This document shows, one piece after another, positions 11,316-23,000 of a stretch of 64,000 bases of DNA. The translations under genes and the position numbers were made by a program. Location: assembly GCF_011397635.1 (NCBI RefSeq), contig NC_064770.1, positions 20,987,707-21,051,706 on the forward strand, written 5' to 3'. Origin of the DNA: Epinephelus fuscoguttatus (taxonomy: Eukaryota > Chordata > Actinopteri > Perciformes > Serranidae). Position 1 is the first letter of the stretch. Each line of letters starts with the position of its first letter. The notes beneath the pieces are model-generated. The model saw only the letters and a list, made by a program, of their open reading frames with translations, was not told the origin of the DNA and did no database searches.

Positions 11316-14300
11316 TTATGAGGGTTTGATCATCATGGTAACTCGTTTGAGAGAGTAGGACCCTCCGTGGAACTCCGCCCAGTAGACTCCATCCTGGAAG
11401 CGGCTGCGATAGTGTCCGCCCCGATACCACACACCATTCAGATTGGAGTGGGCACACATGTGGTACCACCAGCCTCCTTTCTGGTAATGTGCGCAGTTGC
11501 CTGATGACACAACATAGGAACAGGCTTATTGTCAGAAAAAGTCAAAACACCAACAGAGAGCTATAAAGCAGGACGAAGGGGAGAGCAGACCTGTATAGCT
11601 GTCTTTGTCTCGATCCAGAGTGGTGAAGGCCTTGTTGTTGTGCCATGAGAGGGAGTCCCCTGCGTTGCCGTGGTATTGTCCCAACCGCAATCGGTACCAA
11701 TCACTCTCCGGTTCCAGGTGGAAGCTGTCATACTCAGCAAACACCTGCCGGCCCTGCCAGTCCTCCATAGCCACCCGTAGCTTATACTGGGCTTGTTTAG
11801 TCAGCCAGTAGAGGTGCTCAAGGCCAAGCCAGTACTCCCCGTCTAGATTCCCAAAGCCTTGCTGCAACACACCAACACATTGTCTTTAATGAGTTCCTCC
11901 AGTTTTAGCCATGCTCTAGAGTTGGCACTGTCAGTCAGTCACTTTGTTCGTCACTTTGGCTGAAAGATTTTATCAACTATCAGATGGATTGCAATGACAT
12001 TTTATTCAGACATTCATGTTCCACAAAATCCTTCGCGAGGGCAGCAGTTTTTACTTATCCTGTGAAATATTTTGGCATCTACTGAATGGATTGGCACAGA
12101 AATTGGTATCTTCCCCAGAAGATGACTCCTACTGACCCTTGGGATCTTCTGACTCTTCCTTCAGATATCCGGCCTTTCAGGAAATGTTTCAACAACATTT
12201 GGATGAATTGCCAAGAAATGTGGTAAACATGTTTCCTTTCAGGATGAACTTTAATAGCAATTATGATCCTCTGACTTTTAGTCTAGCCCCATCATCAGGT
12301 CAAAATTTCAAACTGTCAGATACTTTGGTTTATGACTGAAAACCTGCAAAACTAATGGCATTCCCATCAGCCTCTGCTGTACCTTGTGTTTGGTGCTAAT
12401 TATCAGATGTTAGCAAACACGCTAGAGTAAGATGGTGAACGTGGTAAACATTATACCTGCTGAACATCAGGGTGTTAGCATGGCAAGGTTAGCATTTACC
12501 TCAAATCAGCACTGCCGAGGTAGCCTGGGACACATTTGACCTCATAAATTTATACAAGGACTGTATCATTAGTGCAGGACGTGGTGGTTGTCTTGGTGAC
12601 AGCGTGCTAACACTCTAAAACTTGCTCATTTAACGACGAGTTGGGTCAAGTGTTGCATGACTGCCCTTAGTTTTGCTCTACAGTGGGAGACGTGGTGAAT
12701 TCTGCTGACAGTGATATCTCCAGCTATATCGACACAACCACTTCTAATATGGCGTGCATACTAGCAAGTAGCCATCGAGAGTATGGACGTGATAACTGTG
12801 CACAGGGCTTTTGGGCCTTCTAGCGTCAGTGACATAGACATTAATGAAATCTGAACACAAGTGGTCAGCTGGAGACGCATGATAAACACAGATGTGAATG
12901 GCAGTGTTCTACATCCAGTTCACCAAAATGTGAGTTAATACCAGGTATCAACGGGCTGATGGAGCTGCTAGCATTACCGTAGACTTCTAGTCTTTTTTCT
13001 TCTATAAATAAACAAAATAAAGAGCCTCAGTGTCTTTTGCAGACTTGCAGCTGTGTGTAATCACCTTATACTGCTCCCAAGTCCTGAAGAAGTTGACCGA
13101 CCCATCCTGTCTCCTCTGGATGACCGTCCACCCTCCCTGAGCCCGACTCTGCTCACACCAGGCCTGCAGGAGGCGATTGGCACTCTGTGGACGGAGCAGG
13201 TAGATCCCGCTGGTGGTCTCACCTGATTCGAGCACATGGTGGCAGTCCCGCCACGGCCCTGAGATGGGAGAAAAGGAGTGAGAATGGATCCTATTGGAGC
13301 CATGATAAGTAAAACAATATGCAGATATACAGTATTAGGCTTGGGCTATATACCAGGGTATTTAGAATATGATTTCCAATACCTTCAAAAATACAGATGC
13401 CCCTCTTTCTATTAAACTGATACTGAGACACTGTATTGACGCAATGTATTGTAGTACACAACACACACCACCAGAAGTCAGTTTCCACTGATGGAACAGG
13501 TAGCTGGGCTGAGAGACATAGCGGCTACAAATGGTGGGGATAACATTACAGGACTTGTAAAAAGCCAGCCAGCAACAGCAGAGAGAGACAGCAGGGAAAA
13601 ACAGCATGAAGTTATCCGGCGTATTTTCAGATCTAACTCTGTGAATTAAGGGTTTATGGTGACCATATCAGAGATAGTAATTGATGGAACAGTGGAAAGA
13701 TCAACCAAGACAGTTTTTGTGAGTTTTGTTTCCGCCAAGTTTGATGGAGTATGTTTTACGATGAGTTAACAAGGCAATTAAGTTGGTCTTAGTGCTGTGA
13801 AAGAGAGAAATTTCAATTCAGAAACTATACAGTTGTATTTTTCTGTTATGTAAGAAAAACAGATGAAATAATGTTTTCTTTCTTTATATTTGAGATTGTG
13901 AAATGTTGCAAACTTGGCCTTGTTTCCTTTTACACGTACTCGAATATATCACATACCCCGCTGAAATGGCAGGAAGGTATTAAGGTATTGGTATCTCATT
14001 AGTCAGGGATCAAGACAGTTTTCTGATCGAGACATAATGAATCTAATCAACCTGTATTTTTTATATTTTGTCCCCCTAAATGGAGTTACTTTATTTTGAG
14101 TGGAACTCATTGTTTAACTCAGTAGTGACAATTTTGAAAAGCACAAGGGTGCCGGGTACAGATGGTTTTGGTATTCTGTTTGTTTTAACATCAGGTTGAT
14201 CACAGGCACAAATCAACTCCGGCTTATCTTTTTAAAGCTGAGGAATTTTTCTCCCAACATATGTTCAGTGTCTCATGTCACAGCGATAAGAGGAACATAG

Positions 14301-15807
14301 GAATCTGCACAGAGAAAATGTATACATGGAGGAAAATCTCCCACTCGAATGCCTAATGGTCATCCCTGACAAGAATTTGTAGTCCACGCTGAATCACGTT
14401 CACAAGGACAAGATGTGGCAATGCACAGTATTTCATCAGACCTTTTAGCAAGAGTTGAGTCACACACACTCATGGTGGAGTCACTTTGGTTCTGCTGACT
14501 TGTTGGTTAAGACTGCTCAAATCCTCTACTCTGTCATTTTGAGCATTCCAGTTGCACAACAAGCTCCAACAAATGCTGTGATTCATGAGCGTGTCTTCAT
14601 TATAAAGTCCTCTCTGTTCTGATAAGAGCTGCTGGCTGTTTTTGACATTGTTTAGGCATTCCCAGAGAGATAGGGCTCCTACCAGCAGGTCACTGACTCC
14701 CTCTGCTTCTTCTTATCTAAGCAGCTAAATAACACTGAGAGAAGATTGATAAGCGTATACACACAAGATTATGTCTCATTGAGTACTTCTGCAATAAGAT
14801 ATTCTTAGCATTTGATGTACCTGGGGTCTTTGTGACAGGGAAACTAATGTAAGGAGGGTCTGTAGTGGTGTTGGCTGTGGTGTTGGGGAGGGAAGGAAGT
14901 GTTTTTTCCTGCTGTGGTGGAAGAGCACTTTGGTCCCTTTGAACATCATTTGTCATCTCGTTGGCTTCAGAGCTGTAATTAGGATGCACATTAGACTGGG
15001 TTTTTGGTGGTTCAGTCGTCACCTGTCCAGACCAACACAAAACAACACACCATTCTCAGTTCAAGTGCAAAAACTCAGCATAAATTTGCAACACGCAGAC
15101 TAGAGTTTGTTCCCTACCAGAGCAGGCTGGGTGGACTCCCTGCACTGGCACTGCTTCTCCAGACGGGCAATAAACTGGTTCTGGGAGCTCATCATGGATG
15201 TGAGGGCTCCGTATTTCTTCTCCAGCTCCCTGTAGTTACTGGAGACCTGCAGTGCCTGACATGTTGCACCACCCACAGCAGTTTGAGTTTGATAACAATG
15301 AAATGTCTGTGACAAGGACTGCAGTTGTCTGCTTACCTGTGTTGTAGCATTTAGCAGGAGGTTCTCCACCCTTCGCTGCTCCAAAGCCTGGTCTTTCTTA
15401 TGTATGACTTCATGTAGAAGCTGGGCATAGAGCTGGGCAATGCGAGAATTCATGCTGTTACTCTCTTTGCGCAGGGCTCTTACTTCCATGGCAAGGGACC
15501 CTTCCTGCTCCAGCTGGCCTTGGAGCTTCTCCAGCTGCTCCTGCTGCCGCCTGAGTTCCGCCCGCAGCGCTGCCACCTCTGACTGGTTGATAGAGGCAGA
15601 CTGTGTGTTCAAACACAGCGCACCTGTCAGTTTTTGCTGTGGGACAATGAAAGTGTAGGAGCAACGGCCTCCTTTTATATCTGAAGACCGGGATGAACGT
15701 GTCTGAGTGTCCTCGCCATGAGCCCCCTCCTTCTTCCCTCCTGCTGCTGCTATGTCCACACACAGCGTCAAGAAAAGAGTCAGACCTATTGTCAGTGTCT
15801 TCTCCAT
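11316..15807 (-). CDS. angptl6: angiopoietin-like protein 6
   Basis: Secreted angiopoietin-like growth/metabolic factor. Coding exons 15118-15807, 14821-15022, 13065-13258, 11591-11861 and 11316-11500 give 1542 nt (513 aa) in one frame; human ANGPTL6 is about 470 aa. A signal peptide (MEKTLTIGLTLFLTL) is followed by the family signature CSYTFIVPQQKLTGALC, a coiled coil rich in LRRQQEQLEKL-type heptads (about residues 85-225), and a Ser/Thr/Pro-rich linker with NTT sites (exon 2). The fibrinogen-like domain runs from about residue 298 to the end (GPWRDCHHVL, GGWTVIQRRQDGSVNFFRTW, GEYWLGLEHLYWLT, NCAHYQKGGWWY, GVYWAEFHGGSYSL). The start at 15807 follows an acceptor; codons back to 15867 are also open, but the signal peptide favours 15807. 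A non-coding first exon near 16378-16430 is likely. Sequence alone allows angptl2/6; the ppan neighbour decides for angptl6. Confidence 0.9.
11862..13064 (-). other. angptl6 intron 3 with teleost dispersed repeat
   Basis: A 1.2-kb intron. The stretch 11900-12530 resembles a high-copy teleost repeat: three diverged ~100-base units (around 11980-12065, 12085-12170, 12195-12300), each with GGATGGATTGC/GAATGGATTGG/GGATGAATTGC, then a tail with AAGATGGTGAACGTGGTAAA and GTTAGCA. The rest (12530-13060) shows no recognised gene. Confidence 0.55.
13330..14010. repeat. dispersed repeat with GGGCTATATACC end
   Basis: Starts with TTGGGCTATATACCAGGGTA and ends with AAGGTATTGGTA, like the fish repeats that begin with GGGCTGGGCGATATACC. 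No coding sequence. It lies in angptl6 intron 2. Confidence 0.4.
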
Positions 15808-16377
15808 GAATCTGTTAAACTCCTGAGAACACCCTGGCAGCAGAGGAGAGGACATGATTAGAATCACCGCAGTAGTGACAGCACATTGATCACAACTGAT
15901 ATCAAGTCTTAAACTTTGTTTTTAGGGAAACAGTGTGTTGTTAGTGTTGACTGTTGACAGATGTTTCCTTGCATAGTGAGAGTACACACATCTCCTCCTG
16001 GCTGGAATTTATTAGCAGGTCAACACTGAAAGGACAACAGTCAACATCAACCAGCCAGAGCAAACACACCTCCATCTCACGGTCAACAGTAGAGTTAGCT
16101 CCACATCCAGCCACAACAACCAGGGTCAACACCATAAACACATGAACCCAGATAGGTCAATATGGACATCTGACACAAGAATCTCCTGTGTGACTTTCTC
16201 ACTGGTATCAAGAGTATATGTCTACACTTCAAATACTTTTTTTCTGACTTAAACAACAATATTCTGGATTGTATATTGATTAAACAAGCTAATGAGTTAT
16301 TTGAACAAGTGTAACTTTGGATAATCAGTACATAATCAGTGCATTTCTACATTCAAATGGATGATTTTAACTCACCG

Positions 16378-16430
16378 TAGCAGATGAAACGTGTTCAGGA
16401 TGTCTATGTTCTGCTCCAGTGTGTAGCTGC
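16378..16430 (-). other. probable non-coding first exon of angptl6
   Basis: On the minus strand CATCTGCTACG is followed by the donor GTGAGT, about 570 bases upstream of the start codon. The 5' limit is not defined. Confidence 0.4.
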
Positions 16431-16827
16431 AGTGCACAGATGTAAAATAAAGGCTAACGCATCTTCAAAAATCACATCTTCATGGATCAGGAGGAGTCAC
16501 ATTAAAGCTTCTTCCAAATTAAAAGTCGCCTGTGGTCCTCCTTAAATGTTTAAATCAAGATGTAAGAAATTTGGTTCCCAAATAAATCTCAAAGCAACAA
16601 AGTTTTATCAGCAGCTAGACTGCCTCTTCTTCTCCGGAGGTTCTGTCTCAGGATCTCTAAAGAGAGAGACAAATAATTACAAACTGGGGGAGTTGCCGCC
16701 TCCCAGTACCTGCTGTTTAGCTGGATGTCTCCTCCCTCTGCCATCAACCTGCTGTCCTGCCTCAGACCCTGTCCAACAAGCAGCTGAAGTAGTGTTGTAG
16801 TTGAATGCAGTGGTTTAACACTAGGGC

Positions 16828-17110
16828 TGCAACCAACAAATATTTTTATTCATCAATCACTTGACTTGTCTTTATTGTGTCTGAAAATAATGAAAAAATA
16901 CCCAGAGCCTGAGGTGATGTCCCCAAATTTCTTGTTTTGTCCGACTTACAGTCCAAAAAAAATCATCATACATGACAAAGACAATCATCAAATTTCCACA
17001 TTAGAGAGGCTAGAAAGAGAAAATGCTCTGCCTTTATACTAGGAAAAAAAAAAAATCAAATGATAGTAGCGGATTAGTTTTCTGTTGATTTATGAATTAA
17101 CTATCTGTAG
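16828..17110 (+). repeat. teleost dispersed repeat, TAGGGCTGCAACCAAC family
   Basis: Begins CTAGGGCTGCAACCAACAAA and contains CCCAGAGCCTGAGGTGATGT and TTTTGTCCGAC, features of a common fish repeat. A second copy, opposite orientation, is at 33880-34206. Confidence 0.65.
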
Positions 17111-17464
17111 TTTGATCCATGATCTCCCTGCTAGTGTGCCCAACTTTACAGCAGAAATAAACACGTTTACAGGCTGGTACAAACTGTACGTACTCCTATT
17201 CAATGCACATTTGTGTGTATGTGTATGCTTGTGAGTTTGTGTGTCAGCATGTGTTCACCTGTTTTATGTATTACATCATTTGTGGACATGTGTGTGGGTG
17301 TGTGTATGTATTGTATATGTGTATATGTTCTGGTACTTGTTTGGGGGAGTTAACATGCTAATGGCAAGTCTAAATTGGTGGCCAGAGGGAGGCTTAGCAA
17401 TGACTACATGACCCCCAGATATGTATATATCTAGGTTATATCTCTAACCTGCCTACAGTTTGGT

Positions 17465-17760
17465 GCAGCAGTACCACTCTGTAAAAATATACAACAAGTA
17501 AAAGTCCTACATTCAAATGTTTACTGAGGTAAAAATACAGCAAAACTGACTTGTATCTCTTCGGGCCCCTTTCAGAGTTTTGTATTAGAAAATATGTCAT
17601 AATCTTATTAGTGAAACATTAACATTTAAGCAGCATTTTAATGTCGCTGTTGCTGTCAAATATTTATAATTGGGGGAAAAAGTACAGTATTTGCAGGTAC
17701 AAAGTATCCTAAAATGGAAATGTACCTCAGAATTGTGCTTGTAGGTTCAAATTAAAGTTC
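17465..17760 (+). repeat. teleost dispersed repeat, AAGTAAAAGTCCTACATTC family
   Basis: Contains CAAGTAAAAGTCCTACATTC, TAAGCAGCATTTTAATGT, AAAAAGTACAGTATTT and TCCTAAAATGGAAATGTACC. Related copies are at 31530-32510 and 40715-40910. Confidence 0.6.
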
Positions 17761-18734
17761 ATTCATTAAAATGCAGCAGTGTAGCCCAAGTGAAGTATGA
17801 CACCTGGCCTCACTTTCATGGTTGATCAGACATGTTGGCACAAGCTTGCAATTTCTTTTTTTAACTTTAATTTGCTTGAGTGATACTACATCAGACATTA
17901 CATTAACTTATAGAGCACTGCAGTGTCTGCTTTCTGCTGTAAAAATAATAATAATAACAAATGAATAATGAAAAATTTGAAGCATTAAATGTTGTGAGGT
18001 GGATGATTCCAGTTTGTTGCACCGATGGTCACAACCAGTTAATTTCAGCATCATGTAGTTTTTGACCTGTAATCTTCTGTCACAACTGTTTAGCGTTTCC
18101 ATGTCAACCTCGTGTTACACCATATTCTGCGGCCAGTGTTGTCAGTAAACACTTTGAAATAATATCTTTGATGTCGCAACAGTTGTTCCATGTTGCATCC
18201 TGCTACTGACAGCACTGCAGAGCTGTCAAAGATCCCTCAATGATGGGGTGGAGGTGTCACACCTAAAATTAAATTCTCTTTTGTGGTTTCAAAGCAGCTG
18301 GTTGTGTTGCACTGCTGCCATCATCTGAAGCTATAATTACATCTTGTGATTTCAATTCCTCCTGTAATCTAAAATAAAACAGTTTCCGGTTTTGTTAGAG
18401 TTCTCTCTCTGCTCTCTATTGATACCCTTGAATAATGTTTCTATATAACTCTCTTTCCCACTCATTAACTACACCTTTTAGTAATTTTTCTTAAGTTTAA
18501 TAATTGAAAATGTCACACTTAATATAAATTAACATACTGTACAGGCTAATTCACTGACCAACAATGGGTGGAAAGTGTTACATGTGCAGCATTGCTCTTG
18601 AAGATGTCTCTTCCCCTTTTTGATGTTACAGTATTCACTGTTATCAATTAGTCAGGAGGACATCTTTGGTTTTAAGTGTCTGCTTTGTGACTTCCTCCAG
18701 GCGAGTTGGAGATGAAGGTGTTACCCTCTAGTGG

Positions 18735-19400
18735 TCACACTGTGGAACTGCATCGACAAAATGGTGCAGACTAAAACACTCGTTCACTTGAAGATATTAC
18801 ATAGATATCATCCCTGCAATACATTATTACATAAATTTAAAGCAGGTATTTCTCCGATATGTTCTTCAAAACACAGAGTGAGTCTATGTCTCACTTATTC
18901 TATCAGTGTTTTTACTCTCAAGAATTCTGGGTTGAAGTTTCTCTGTTGATTTATCGAAATAGATCGACACCAATTTTAGAAGATATGGTCTTGTTTCTGA
19001 ATTGTAATACAGGCTCCCAGTCTGCTAACAATGCACTCAAGCTTGTACATCTTGTTAGCAAATATCACATCCATAAGATTACACCAAATATCCATCTGTT
19101 TTTTGCTAAACTACAATATCTCTTTGAACTTTCTAAAATAACAAAGAACAAGAAAGCTATTGAAAACTCTCATATAATCAGGGAAATTATATTTAGTAAA
19201 ACAAACAAGATGTGGGCCTATTATGTCCAAGTTCACATATCATAAACGTATAATTCTAAGTTGTCTGTTGTAGTTTTGGTAGCTATATGTTTGATGTTGT
19301 TGCAATCATTTTTTTTATATTATAACATGAAATATGCATCTGTACAATGTAATGTGATGTTTTAATTGATTATTACAAATAAATTAATTGATTTAAAAAA
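18735..19400 (+). mobile_element. L1-type LINE 3' fragment
   Basis: Open stretches at 18731-18949 and 18859-19245 overlap in different frames. One reads SESMSHLFYQCFYSQEFWVE, the C-terminal pattern (SHLF..C....FW) of L1/Tx1-like reverse-transcriptase proteins in fish. An A-rich tail follows near 19370-19420. It is 5'-truncated with at least one frame change. Confidence 0.6.
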
Positions 19401-19891
19401 CAACCAAAAAAGCTAACTGAAACAGTCATGACTGAACAAATCAAATAAAAAAAGTGCATTTTTCTACGGTGGTTAAAATTTTTACAGTTCCATGTTCTTT
19501 AGTTGGAGAAAATACAAATTAAAAAAGTTAAAAAAAAAATCAAAAGAATAAATACTACTCTTTATTAATGTTTTGTGCCATGTAATTATAAGTTGAACCA
19601 TTTTTATGTGTTGCACATAGGTTTTACTGTGTACAACACACTCCAGCAATACTGTTCGTCACCATTATCAAGCCACTGAAGAAAATTTGAATTTAAATGT
19701 TAAATTCTAACGTTTAAAATATATGTAGCTTACACACCTTATATAATCTACTGTAAATTTCACTGAAGAGTGAGCGGCACCAGCTCAAACACGTGGACCA
19801 CCTTTGCTAGGAACTATTAGAAGACGTGTGAGCAGCACGGATGTGTTAGTGTGTGACACACGGCGGTGGAACCATGTGGAAGTCGTCGCGT

Positions 19892-19899
19892 TGACGTCG
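19892..19899. promoter_or_regulatory. CRE-like motif upstream of ppan
   Basis: TGACGTCG about 130 bases upstream of the ppan start codon, in a locally CpG-containing stretch. A CREB/ATF site is an inference from the core TGACGTC. Confidence 0.35.
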
Positions 19900-20029
19900 T
19901 AGATGAACGTGCTGTAGATTTTACAGTTATTATGGGTGTATTTTGTTGGGTAGCATACAGATAGTGTAGCGTTAGTTGATGTTTTTAATGTTGACGAAGT
20001 TAGCGTGCTCTTCGTCTCGCTGAATAATA

Positions 20030-23000
20030 ATGGGGAAATCAAAGGTAAGTGTTGGCCTGTGCTAGCTAGTTAACGTTAGCCTGCAGTGACGAGTTAGCCT
20101 CATGTGAAGTTAAAACTAGTATTATAGAAGTTGGTCTGTTGTGAAAATGCAAAGTATAATATATAAAAAACGTGAAGTTTAAATGCAATGAGGTGACTAG
20201 TAGAGCTAGCTGAATTGTAAGATCCTATAGCTAACGTTAGCTAGCATTTTTGTTACGTTAACTTTGACTTGGCTCTGTCCAGTGTCTTTTTCTTTTGTCG
20301 TGATTATTAATATGTGGATATCATGCTCTCAGACAAAGAACCAGAAGAAAGCCCGACTAACAGCTAACCATGTGGCCGAGGAGACGTATGGGTCCATCCC
20401 GCACTCCTTCGTGTTTCACCGGGGTCAGGTTGGGAAAAACGTGGGTCAGCTCATCGTGGACATGCGGAGGGTCATGGAGCCTTTCACTGCAGAGTCTCTG
20501 AAGGTAAGACTAAAAGCTGGAGCAGCTGTCTTCAGCACAGATCTGACTGTATTCACATGCAAGCAACTGCTGGGTGATGCCATGTGCTTTGTGGAGTCCT
20601 CCAGTTGCTTTAAATGGCATCACAGGTGTAGCTGCATGGTCAATATGGGCTTTATTACAATTTTTTGTATGTATTGAGGTTTTCCTGAAGTAATGTAATA
20701 TGAAGATGAATACTGCAGCTTTATATACATATTTATGTACACTCTTGAGGTGCCCTCGGCAAGGCACCAAACCCCCAGCTGCTTGGGGTGTCTGTGCAAG
20801 GCAGCCTCTGTCACTCTGACATCTCTGTTCAATGCATTTATAGGAGCTGTTTGTGCATGTGTGTGTATTTCAGACATAAAGTATATCATCTTTTTCTTCC
20901 TTTATCTCCTTTAAATAGTATGCTATATTTTATTCTTTACTTTAGCTTGTATCCCTCTATATTCTTGTATCTTTATATATAAACTCTCTTTTTTTGTTTC
21001 TGCCTGTGTGATTTTATCAATAATGTTTCTGTATTTTATGCATGTTTAAATTTCACTGCTGGAGGGAGTGTGTGACCTTTTCAATAGCAACCACAATAAA
21101 TCGGTTTGAACTTGATGAAAGCATCTTTGCCATATCATGTTGTTTAACACCGTGCTTTTTTTGTCTGTTTCAGGTCAGGAAAAAGAACGTGCTGAAAGAC
21201 TTTGTGGCCATCGCAGGACCACTGGGAGTGACACACTTCATGATCTTCAGCAAGACTCCCAGCTCTATCAACATGGTAAGATCACATCACACTATTAGCT
21301 TGTAGCTCCTCTGTACTGGAGGACTTTCCAGTTTTGCCACATAAAGCCTGTACTTCCACCCAACCCCACATTTCTTGTGCTTTCAGAGACTTGCTCGACT
21401 TCCCAAAGGTCCCACACTTCATTTCAGGGTACTCAAGGTAATTACATGAACTCATACATAAGACACATGAACAATAGACGGGCTCAAATGATGAAGTTTT
21501 AATATTTGACTGTCAGTGATTTTTTTCAAAGTAAACGCACTGATGTGCCCAAACTCCTAAAGTCATTTTAACTCCTAAGTTTCTTCCCTCTCTTATAAGG
21601 ACTCTTTGAACTTTGTTTCTTTCAGTACTGTCTTGTCAAAGATGTAGTTTCATCTCTGAAGAAACACAGGATGCACGAGCAGCAGTTCACACATCATCCG
21701 CTACTCATCCTTAATAACTTTGGATCTGATGGCATGCATATTAAACTCATGGCAACCATGTTTCAGAACATGTTTCCTTCCATTAATGTGCACAAGGTAC
21801 GTTATTCCAGCTGAATATTGTATTAGTGTCACTTTGGGTGACTCAAGATTCAAAGCCCTGTCGACATGATGAACGTATAGTCTTCTGAGATTTCCTTTGA
21901 AGATTTATTAAAAGTAAACGCTTTCTGATTTCTGAATCTTTGAGTCATTCCGCACTGTAAAAGTTCAACCCTGAGTTCAAGCCCAAAAAATAAGGATATT
22001 GTTGTTTTCCAGGTGAGCCTCAACAACATCAAGAGGTGTGTGCTGCTGAATTACAACCCAGAGACCCAGGAGATTGAATTCCGGCACTAGTAAGTGATAT
22101 TTTGCCATTAACATTAAATTATTGTTTTCTCAGTCTTGGCACGTGTGTGTGCACACCTGCACTCTTGGTTGTAGCTGCTCTGACAGAGTACAGAGATGTT
22201 GGGCTCAGATGATGATACATTTGTAACTTGACTGTTCAGTGATGCATGTTCAAAGTAAACGCACTGATGGGCCTCCACACAGTTACCAGTGGTCTTTTTT
22301 ATTTATTGAGTAAACGTCACACTGACCCACATGATCACGTTCCCAACCTGCAGCAGCCTGAAGGTCGTCCCTGTGGGCATGAGCCGCGGAGTCAAGAAGC
22401 TGATGCAGGAGAAATTCCCCAACATGAGCAAGTTTGAGGATATCAGCGAGCTGATGATGAAGTAAGGTTCTTGTGAAGGTGCAATTCTTTAAGTCCTTGG
22501 CGCTTGGCTTGTTGATTATCTGTAGCTGTTGTTCTAACGTGCAGAATTGATAATGCAATCTGAACTGTTTGGTGTTTTCCCTACAACTCTCAGGGGGGCG
22601 AACCTTTCAGAGAGTGAAGCAGAGCAGGACGGGGAGCACAACATAACTGAGCTACCACAGGTCTACTCTGGCCGAGGCAACATGGCGTCCCAGCAGAGTG
22701 CTGTCCGTTTGACCGAGGTGAGCGTGCTGAGCAATATAACAGTTTAGGAGTGGGAATCACGGAGTAACTTATGATACTGTCACAATAGGTTGCCCATGAT
22801 AACGATTGATTACGATACAACGATCCTGCGATATGTAATATATATTTCAAGACAGTCATCTGCGATACATCACAACGTGCGTGACAGAAGAAGAATAAAT
22901 AATCCTAAAAAGACAAAAAATCAAGAATTATGTATTTGTTCATTGCATTGTGGTCTCAGTTTCACATATTTTGGTAACTGAGATAAAACAAAGGACTAAA

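Larger units (their letters stand above)
16440..20029. other. divergent spacer between angptl6 and ppan
   Basis: About 3.6 kb without a recognised host gene. It holds dispersed repeats at 16828-17110 and 17465-17760, TG-rich sequence at 17215-17330 and an L1-type LINE fragment at 18735-19400. The remainder is A/T-rich. Confidence 0.6.

Noticed and set aside
15004-15658. + strand open frames over the first angptl6 exon
   Set aside because: Antisense to the coiled-coil coding exon; Ser/Leu-rich composition is a by-product.
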